From an uncultured Clostridia bacterium (GTDB lineage: Bacteria; Bacillota; Clostridia; Oscillospirales; Ruminococcaceae), in NCBI GenBank assembly GCA_944388825.1, contig CALXKG010000017.1, positions 1 to 7,357 of the forward strand: a stretch of 7,357 nucleotides of DNA, written 5' to 3'. Position 1 is the stretch's first letter; each line of letters begins with the position of its first letter. Shown here one piece after another: positions 1 through 4,586 of the stretch. Made by a program: the position numbers and the translations under genes. A model generated the notes under the pieces. The model made no database searches and was not told the origin of the DNA. It saw nothing but the letters and a program-made list of their open reading frames with translations.

Positions 1-102
1 TTTGGAAAGGGCGGGCTGGGAGATGTGCAGTACGCCGGCGGCTTTGGTGATGTTCCCTTCCCGCGCGACCGCGAGGAAGTAGCGCAAAAGGCGCAGTTCC
101 AT
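1..102 (-). CDS. LysR-type transcriptional regulator, N-terminal fragment
   Basis: Reading leftwards from the ATG at 102-100 gives 34 residues with no stop before the window edge. They begin MELRLLRYFLAVAREGNITK and continue through an HISQPALSK segment. This is the classic start of a LysR-type DNA-binding domain: an amphipathic first helix, then the helix-turn-helix with the conserved alanine pair and SQPALS recognition helix (about residues 18-34). Such proteins are usually about 290-310 residues, with a C-terminal effector-binding domain; that part lies outside the window, so the ligand cannot be inferred. The start is supported by a Shine-Dalgarno sequence GGAAGGAG (111-118) eight bases upstream and by a promoter at 194-222. 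The gene is divergent from the nucleotidyltransferase operon, the usual arrangement when a LysR-type protein controls its neighbour. The family assignment is firm; the target is inferred. Confidence 0.9.
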   Translation of the reverse strand, partial: MELRLLRYFLAVAREGNITKAAGVLHISQPALSK

Positions 103-193
103 AGGATTCGCTCCTTCCGGTTACAGGATGCAGACGGGTTCGGTCTCCCCCGCCGTCTATTCTGCGGGCGGGGCAAACCGGGCGTTTCCTTTT

Positions 194-222
194 ATTATAG
201 CATCTTCTCCCATAACTTGCAA
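194..222 (-). promoter_or_regulatory. Predicted sigma-70 promoter of the lysR-type gene
   Basis: On the minus strand there is a -35 box TTGCAA (222-217), a 17-base spacer and a perfect -10 box TATAAT (199-194). Transcription would start near 187, giving a leader of about 85 bases before the ATG at 102. The -35 box lies inside the LysR-box candidate at 212-226, so regulator bound there would be expected to block this promoter (autorepression). Confidence 0.75.
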
Positions 223-226
223 TTAT
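212..226. promoter_or_regulatory. Candidate LysR-type regulator binding box (T-N11-A)
   Basis: ATAA (212-215) and TTAT (223-226) form an inverted repeat separated by seven bases, which fits the T-N11-A pattern (T213, A225) typical of LysR-type recognition sites. Its centre at 219 is about 66 bp upstream of the predicted start of the rightward transcript (near 285), the usual place for the recognition site of a LysR-type activator. It also covers the -35 box of the regulator's own promoter. The motif is short and could occur by chance; position and context are the main support. Confidence 0.5.
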
Positions 227-236
227 AGCAGGGGAT

Positions 237-253
237 GCAAAAGGGGTATTTGC
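237..253. promoter_or_regulatory. Inverted repeat GCAAA-N7-TTTGC overlapping the rightward -35 box
   Basis: GCAAA (237-241) and TTTGC (249-253) are perfect inverted arms separated by seven bases, centred at 245, about -40 relative to the predicted rightward start near 285. The right arm overlaps the TTGCTT -35 box (250-255). The centre is 26 bp from that of the LysR-box candidate and the arm length and spacing are similar, so this could be the second (activation) site of the same regulator or an operator for another one. No protein can be assigned from sequence alone. Confidence 0.35.
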
Positions 254-278
254 TTTTTTGTGCGCCGTTTTGTATAAT
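250..278 (+). promoter_or_regulatory. Predicted sigma-70 promoter of the nucleotidyltransferase/hydrolase operon
   Basis: A -35 box TTGCTT (250-255), a 17-base spacer and a perfect -10 box TATAAT (273-278) form a strong promoter on the plus strand. Transcription should start near 285, leaving a leader of about 67 bases before the ATG at 352. It is back-to-back with the minus-strand promoter at 194-222. Confidence 0.75.
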
Positions 279-294
279 AGGGGGAGAGATGGAT

Positions 295-319
295 GCCGGG
301 CGGCGCCGCCCGGCTTTTT
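295..319 (+). terminator. Terminator-like hairpin in the operon leader (possible attenuator)
   Basis: Bases 295-314 are a perfect 20-base GC palindrome that can fold into an 8-bp all-GC stem (295-302 with 307-314) around a GCGC loop, followed directly by five T residues (315-319). This is the shape of a Rho-independent terminator. It lies about 10 bases downstream of the predicted transcription start and before the first gene, so it could end transcripts early. A competing 6-bp pairing of CCGCCC (306-311) with GGGCGG (329-334) would disrupt it but looks weaker. The structure is visible in the sequence; attenuation is inferred, and the short T run makes its strength uncertain. Confidence 0.4.
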
Positions 320-337
320 GCCCGCGTAGGGCGGACA

Positions 338-345
338 GGGAGGAG
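338..345 (+). promoter_or_regulatory. Ribosome binding site fixing the nucleotidyltransferase start
   Basis: GGGAGGAG lies six bases before the ATG at 352. Earlier in-frame ATGs are at 235 (upstream of the predicted promoter) and at 289 (almost at the predicted transcript start, with a purine run only two bases ahead of it). The site therefore favours 352 as the start. Confidence 0.8.
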
Positions 346-351
346 CAGGGT

Positions 352-1017
352 ATGGGCTTTTCGATCGAAGGATGGATGCGGGAATATATTGCCGCCGTTC
401 AGCAACGGTTCGGCCGGCGGGTCCGGTTTATCGGCCTGCAGGGGAGCTTCGCCCGGGGGGAGGCCGGGCCGGGGAGCGACATCGACGCGGTTTTGATCTT
501 AGACCGGGTGGAGGCGGCCGACCTTACCGCCTACAGCGGGCTGCTCGACCGGCTGCCGGAGCGGGGGCGGAGCTGCGGGTTCGTGTCCGGGTGGGCGGAG
601 CTGTCCCACTGGGATCCGGCGGAGCTGGTACAGTTTTACTATGATACCGTCCCGTATGTCGGGAGCCTTGCGCCCCTTTTGCCGCTGCTCAGTCAAGAGG
701 CGGCGGGGCGGGCGGTGTATACCGCCGCCTGCGGCATCTACCATGCCGCCGCCCACAACCTCGTCCATGGGCATAGCCCGGAGGCGGTGGCGGGGCTTTT
801 CAAATCCGTCCGGTTTGCGCTCCAGGCGGAGGGGTTCCGGCAGACGGGGCGGTATATCCGGGATGTGGACGAACTGGCGGCGGCCCTGCCGGAAGGCGAC
901 CGGGCGGTGCTGGGGGAGGCGCTGCGGGTCCGGAAGGACGGGGTAAAGCCGCGGGAGCTGGAGGCGCTTTCGGAGATGCTGCTCCGCTGGGCGTCCGGGA
1001 AGATATGCGGGGGATAA
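352..1017 (+). CDS. Nucleotidyltransferase-fold protein (MNT/aminoglycoside-adenylyltransferase-like)
   Basis: The product has 221 residues. Residues about 24-52 carry the signature of the polymerase-beta-type nucleotidyltransferase fold: GS (31-32) on a turn, then D43-I-D45 at the end of GPGSDID, followed by a hydrophobic strand. The two aspartates normally bind the metal that activates a nucleoside triphosphate. A third acidic ligand is not certain; E83 in the GWAEL segment is a candidate. The second half (about 115-215) looks alpha-helical, with a His/Ala-rich helix near 128-141, and resembles the helical partner domain fused in many such proteins. The family includes antibiotic nucleotidyltransferases, MNT antitoxins and uncharacterised enzymes; the sequence does not decide the substrate. 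No signal peptide or membrane segment is seen, so it should be cytoplasmic. It is first in an operon with the hydrolase gene 24 bases downstream. Confidence 0.8.
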   Translation: MGFSIEGWMREYIAAVQQRFGRRVRFIGLQGSFARGEAGPGSDIDAVLILDRVEAADLTAYSGLLDRLPERGRSCGFVSGWAELSHWDPAELVQFYYDTVPYVGSLAPLLPLLSQEAAGRAVYTAACGIYHAAAHNLVHGHSPEAVAGLFKSVRFALQAEGFRQTGRYIRDVDELAAALPEGDRAVLGEALRVRKDGVKPRELEALSEMLLRWASGKICGG

Positions 1018-1025
1018 GCCATTTT

Positions 1026-1032
1026 GAGGAGG
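1026..1032 (+). promoter_or_regulatory. Ribosome binding site fixing the hydrolase start
   Basis: GAGGAGG lies nine bases before the ATG at 1042. The in-frame TTG at 1024 overlaps this site and the out-of-frame ATG at 1034 is one base from it, so neither is a plausible start. The ATG at 1034 would encode only three residues and stop across the ATGA at 1042-1045. Confidence 0.8.
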
Positions 1033-1041
1033 CATGGAAAG

Positions 1042-1854
1042 ATGAAAAACGTGGTGTACAGCCCCGTGGGGCAGGCGATGCCGGAAAAAACAGTGACGAT
1101 CCCGCCGGAAGCCTTTTCGGATGCCGGGACGGCGGCCTACTGGCTGGGGGGCGGCGGGGCGCTGGTCGTCTCCCGTGGGACGTCCATTATGATCGACCCG
1201 GTGCTGGAAGGGTTTGACCTGCCGCTGCTGATCCGGCAGCCGATCACGCCGGAGGGGGTGCCGCGGCTGGACGCGGTGCTCATCACCCATGTGGACAACG
1301 ACCATTTCAGCAGGCCGACCTGCCTGGATTTGAAGCCGGTCTGCAAAAGCTACCACGCCCCCCGCTACCTCGGGGAGGTGCTGGCGGGGATGGGGCTGCC
1401 GGGCAAGGGGCACGGCGTCGGCGAGACCTTCACGGTCGGGGACATAGCCGTTACCCTGACCCCCGCCCTCCACAACTGGCAAAACGGCGCGCCGGAATAC
1501 GCCTACCGGCAGTGGGCGCCGGAGGACGGGTGCGGCTACCGGCTGGAGACGCCGGACGGCAGCATCTGGCTGCCGGGGGACTCCAGGCTGCTGCCGGAAC
1601 AGCTCTGCCAGCCCGCCCCGGACGTCATCCTCTTCGACTTTTCGGACAACGACTGGCACATCACCTTCGAGGGGGCGGTCAGGCTGGCGAACGCTTACCC
1701 GGAGGCGGCGCTCGTCTGCATCCACTGGGGGACGGTCGACGCGCCGGGGATGAGCCCCTTTAACGGCGACCCGAACCGGCTGCCGGGCCGGGTGGTTAAC
1801 CCGGAGCGGATAAAAGCGGTGCTGCCGGGGGAAGCGGTGAGATTAACGAAATGA
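1042..1854 (+). CDS. Metallo-beta-lactamase-fold hydrolase, UlaG/COG2220-like
   Basis: The product has 270 residues. It has the layout of the UlaG-like branch of the metallo-beta-lactamase fold. A YWLGGGGALVV strand pair near 33-43 is followed by an IDPVL strand (51-55). The metal motif is THVDNDHF (82-89: H83, D85, D87, H88). Further candidate ligands are H144 in the PALHNW segment, D180 in WLPGDSR and H228 in the CIHWG strand. The usual motif is HxHxDH; here the second histidine is D85. Proteins of this branch hydrolyse phosphodiester, lactone or other ester bonds, but most are uncharacterised, so the substrate is unknown. No signal peptide is seen. The gene starts 24 bases after the nucleotidyltransferase, has its own Shine-Dalgarno sequence and shares the upstream promoter. 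It is followed five bases on by a terminator. The fold is confident; the reaction is not. Confidence 0.85.
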   Translation: MKNVVYSPVGQAMPEKTVTIPPEAFSDAGTAAYWLGGGGALVVSRGTSIMIDPVLEGFDLPLLIRQPITPEGVPRLDAVLITHVDNDHFSRPTCLDLKPVCKSYHAPRYLGEVLAGMGLPGKGHGVGETFTVGDIAVTLTPALHNWQNGAPEYAYRQWAPEDGCGYRLETPDGSIWLPGDSRLLPEQLCQPAPDVILFDFSDNDWHITFEGAVRLANAYPEAALVCIHWGTVDAPGMSPFNGDPNRLPGRVVNPERIKAVLPGEAVRLTK

Positions 1855-1858
1855 AACC

Positions 1859-1893
1859 AAAACGGCTTCCCTGCTCAAAAGGGGAGCCGTTTT
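1859..1893. terminator. Bidirectional Rho-independent terminator between convergent genes
   Basis: A 13-bp stem (1859-1871 with 1881-1893, one G-T mismatch that is a wobble pair in RNA) closes a nine-base loop. The stem begins with AAAA and ends with TTTT, so it has a T run after the GC core in both directions. It lies between the stop of the hydrolase gene (1854) and the stop of the UvrA-like gene (1898) and probably serves both. Confidence 0.9.
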
Positions 1894-1897
1894 CCGC

Positions 1898-4375
1898 TTA
1901 AATAAACTTGCCGGTGACGCTTTCGGGGCAGGCTTTGACCGCTTCCGGCGTGCCGGCGGCGACCACCCGCCCGCCTTCCTCCCCGCCGCCGGGGCCCATG
2001 TCGATCAGGTAGTCGGCGCTGCGGATGACGTCTAAATCGTGTTCGATGACGACGACCGTCGCGCCCGACTCGATCAGCGTCTGGAAGACCGAGATAAGCG
2101 TCCGGACGTCTGACGGGTGCAGGCCGATGGTCGGTTCGTCAAAGATAAAGAGCGCGTCCGACTGGGGGCGGCCCATTTCGCCCGCCAGCTTGAGCCGTTG
2201 GGCCTCGCCGCCCGAGAGGGATGGGGTCTGTTCCCCCAGGGTCAGGTATCCGAGCCCGAGGTTTTGCAGGGTCAGCAGCCGCTCCCGCACCAGCTTCATC
2301 TTCCGGCAGATGGGCAGGGCGTCCCGGACGTCCATCGCCATCAGCCGGGGGAGGGAATAGGTCTCCCCATCGGGGGCGGGGTATAAGACCGATTCCGCCG
2401 TTTTCCCGTACCGGCTGCCGCGGCAGGCGGGGCAGGGGATGTCGACGTCCGGCAGAAACTGGACGTCTAAACTGATCTGGCCGGCGCCGTCGCAGGTGGG
2501 ACAGCGGAGGGAACCGGTGTTATAGGAAAAGTCCCCGGCCTTATACCCCAGCTGTTTCGCGGCGGGGAGGCGGGCGAAGGCCTTGCGCAGCTCGTCGTGG
2601 ACGCCGGCGTAGGTGGCGACGGTCGAGCGGACGTTGACGCCGATCGGAGTCGCGTCGATCAGCTTGACCTGCCGGATGCCGGCGGGGTCGGCCGAGAGGA
2701 CATGGGGCGGGAAGGGCTTCCCGCCGATCGCCGCCCGCAGGCCGGGGATCAGGCTCTCTAAGACCAGCGTCGTCTTGCCGGAACCGGAGACGCCGGTGAC
2801 AACCGTCAGCCGCCCTTTGGGGATCTGGACGCGGAGGGGCCGGACGGTGTGGATGGCGGAGGTCGCAAGGGTGATCGCGCCGCCGGAAAAGAGCGCTTCT
2901 TCCGCCGCCCGGGGCCGGAGGGGCGCGGGGCTGCCGCCCGATAAAAACGGGCCGATCTTGGAGGCGGGGTTATGGGCAAGCGCCTCGACCGTCCCTTCGG
3001 CGATCAGCTGCCCGCCGGCGGAACCGGCGCCCGGCCCCATCTCGAGGAGCCAGCCGGCGTGGGAAAGGACCTGCGTGTCGTGGTCGACCAGCAGGACCGA
3101 GTTGCCGTCTGCGACCAGATCGTCCATCACGCCGGTCAGCCCCCGGATGTTCTGGGGGTGCAGGCCGATCGACGGCTCGTCCAGCACATAGAGGACGCCG
3201 GTCGTCCGGTTGCGGACGGCCCTGGCCAGCTGCATCCGCTGCCGCTCGCCGGTCGAAAGGGTGGACGCCGCCCGGTCCAGCGAGAGGTAGCCCAGCCCGA
3301 GGTCGAGGAGCCGGCGGGCGGTATCGGTAAAAGAGGCGCAGATGCGCGCCGCCATCGGGCGCATCTCCTCCGGGAGGCTGTTCGGGATCCCCTTGACCCA
3401 TTCGTTTAACCGGGAGAGGGGCATCCGGCAGGCTTCGTCCAGCGTCAGCCCCCGTACCATCGGGGCGCGGGCGGCTTCCGACAGGCGGCTGCCGCCGCAG
3501 TCGGGGCAGGGGTCTTCCCGCAGGAACTTTTCGACCCGCTTCATCCCTTTCTCGTCCTTGACCTTGGACAGGGCGTTTTCGACCGTGCGGACGGCGCTGA
3601 AATAGGTGAAATCCAGTTCGCCCCCCTGCCCGCCGTTTTTCGGCTGGTAGAAGATGTGCTTTTTGACGGCGGGGCCGTCTAAGACAATAGCTTTTTCTTC
3701 CGGCGTCAGGTCTTTATAGGGGATGCCGGTGCGCACCCCCATCTCCCGGCAGACGTCGGTCATCAGCGACCACATCAGCGAGTTCCAGGGGGCGACCGCC
3801 CCTTCGTCGATCGAGAGGCTTTCGTCCGGGATGAGGGTCGAGCGGTCGACCGTCCGCACCGTGCCGGTGCCGCCGCAGGTCCGGCAGGCCCCGCCGCTGT
3901 TGAAGGCGAGGTCTTCGGCCGACGGGCCGTAAAACCGTTCGCCGCAGGCGGGGCAGGTGAGCGGCTGCCCCGCCGCGACCGCGAGGGAGGGCGGGAGGTA
4001 GTGGCCGTTCGGGCAGCGGTGGGAGGCGAGACGGGAATAGGCGAGCCGCAGGACGTTTAACAGCTCGGTGCCGGTGCCGAAGGTGGAGCGGATGCCGGGG
4101 ACGCCGGGCCGCTGGTGGAGGGCGAGGGCGGCCGGGAGGTAACGCACCTCGTCGACATCGGCTTTGGCCGCCCCGGTCATCCGGCGGCGGGTGTAGGTGG
4201 AGAGCGACTCCAAGTACCGCCTGGACCCTTCGGCATAGAGGACGCCGAGGGCGAGGGAGGATTTGCCGGAGCCGGAGACCCCGGCGATGCCGACGATCTT
4301 GCCCAGCGGGATGTCGGCGTCTACGTTTTTCAGGTTGTGGACCCGCGCGCCGCGGATCTCAATGTGGTCGATCAT
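1898..4375 (-). CDS. UvrA-like double ATP-binding-cassette protein, class II (no UvrB-binding domain)
   Basis: The product has 825 residues; true UvrA has about 940. The first ATPase half has Walker A GVSGSGKSS (32-40, K38), a zinc module (C141, C144, C164, C167), a CPDCGGSRL motif (C290, C293), signature LSTGE (373-377), Walker B ending VLDEPSIGLHP (397-407) and the switch histidine H432. The second half has Walker A GVSGSGKTT (528-536, K534), a zinc module (C625, C628, C648, C651), LSGGE (720-724), DEPTIGLHP (746-754) and H779. Only about 20 residues separate RCPNGH (120-125) from C141, where UvrA carries its UvrB-binding domain of more than 100 residues. It therefore probably binds DNA in the cytoplasm but cannot load UvrB in the standard way. 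Relatives (UvrA2, DrrC) are linked to DNA-damage tolerance or resistance to DNA-binding drugs; that role is only a possibility here. The ATG at 4375 is chosen for its ribosome binding site; an in-frame ATG at 4495 lies upstream of the promoter. Confidence 0.9.
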   Translation of the reverse strand: MIDHIEIRGARVHNLKNVDADIPLGKIVGIAGVSGSGKSSLALGVLYAEGSRRYLESLSTYTRRRMTGAAKADVDEVRYLPAALALHQRPGVPGIRSTFGTGTELLNVLRLAYSRLASHRCPNGHYLPPSLAVAAGQPLTCPACGERFYGPSAEDLAFNSGGACRTCGGTGTVRTVDRSTLIPDESLSIDEGAVAPWNSLMWSLMTDVCREMGVRTGIPYKDLTPEEKAIVLDGPAVKKHIFYQPKNGGQGGELDFTYFSAVRTVENALSKVKDEKGMKRVEKFLREDPCPDCGGSRLSEAARAPMVRGLTLDEACRMPLSRLNEWVKGIPNSLPEEMRPMAARICASFTDTARRLLDLGLGYLSLDRAASTLSTGERQRMQLARAVRNRTTGVLYVLDEPSIGLHPQNIRGLTGVMDDLVADGNSVLLVDHDTQVLSHAGWLLEMGPGAGSAGGQLIAEGTVEALAHNPASKIGPFLSGGSPAPLRPRAAEEALFSGGAITLATSAIHTVRPLRVQIPKGRLTVVTGVSGSGKTTLVLESLIPGLRAAIGGKPFPPHVLSADPAGIRQVKLIDATPIGVNVRSTVATYAGVHDELRKAFARLPAAKQLGYKAGDFSYNTGSLRCPTCDGAGQISLDVQFLPDVDIPCPACRGSRYGKTAESVLYPAPDGETYSLPRLMAMDVRDALPICRKMKLVRERLLTLQNLGLGYLTLGEQTPSLSGGEAQRLKLAGEMGRPQSDALFIFDEPTIGLHPSDVRTLISVFQTLIESGATVVVIEHDLDVIRSADYLIDMGPGGGEEGGRVVAAGTPEAVKACPESVTGKFI

Positions 4376-4382
4376 GGGAAAG

Positions 4383-4391
4383 CCCCTTCCT
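4383..4391 (-). promoter_or_regulatory. Ribosome binding site fixing the UvrA-like start
   Basis: On the minus strand AGGAAGGGG lies seven bases before the ATG at 4375-4373. The first residues from this start (MIDHIEIRGARVHNLKNV) match the normal UvrA beginning, whereas the 40 residues that a start at 4495 would add do not look like UvrA sequence. Confidence 0.8.
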
Positions 4392-4415
4392 TTTTGGGAA
4401 TTCTGCCTGTCTTTC

Positions 4416-4444
4416 AGTATAGTTTTTCGTGGGGCGGAAGTCAA
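4416..4444 (-). promoter_or_regulatory. Predicted sigma-70 promoter of the UvrA-like gene
   Basis: On the minus strand a -35 box TTGACT (4444-4439), a 17-base spacer and a -10 box TATACT (4421-4416) make a near-consensus promoter. Transcription should start near 4409, giving a leader of about 34 bases. I see no clear SOS (LexA) box over it, so damage induction is not shown by the sequence. Confidence 0.75.
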
Positions 4445-4521
4445 GGGGATGGGAAACCAATTTCCTGCGGGAAGCGGTTCCTGTCCATATGGCATGATAA
4501 AAACGGAACTTCTGATACGCG

Positions 4522-4556
4522 AAAACCCCCTCTCCCAGCCGGGAGAGGGGGTTTTT
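4522..4556 (-). terminator. Rho-independent terminator of the pyruvate:ferredoxin oxidoreductase gene
   Basis: A perfect 15-bp stem (4522-4536 with 4541-4555) closes a four-base loop. It has a C/G core flanked by AAAA and TTTTT, so it has a T run on either strand. It lies 31 bases after the stop of the oxidoreductase gene and before the promoter of the UvrA-like gene, and so should insulate the two. Confidence 0.93.
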
Positions 4557-4586
4557 CAGCCTAAGCTCTTATAAACCGTTTCCGGA

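Noticed and set aside
148..173. A 7-bp GC hairpin (148-154 with 167-173) in the leader of the lysR-type gene
   Set aside because: The loop is 12 bases, no T run follows on the minus strand, and it lies more than 40 bases from the start codon. In GC-rich DNA such short stems are common, so no regulatory role is claimed.
235..351. Earlier in-frame starts (ATG 235, ATG 289) for the nucleotidyltransferase and an overlapping frame from ATG 293
   Set aside because: ATG 235 is upstream of the promoter. ATG 289 is almost at the transcript start and would translate through the palindrome. The frame from 293 lacks a usable ribosome binding site and runs as a shadow into the real gene. A leaderless start at 289 is not fully excluded.
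499..1725. A 408-residue minus-strand open frame across the nucleotidyltransferase and hydrolase genes
   Set aside because: Both plus-strand genes happen to be in the same frame and this frame is their in-register complement. Its product is Arg/Pro-rich with no domain, while both plus-strand products have clear family motifs.
4376..4495. An upstream in-frame ATG that would add 40 residues to the UvrA-like protein
   Set aside because: The extra residues do not resemble UvrA, the ATG lies upstream of the predicted promoter and transcript start (near 4409), and the ATG at 4375 has a good ribosome binding site.
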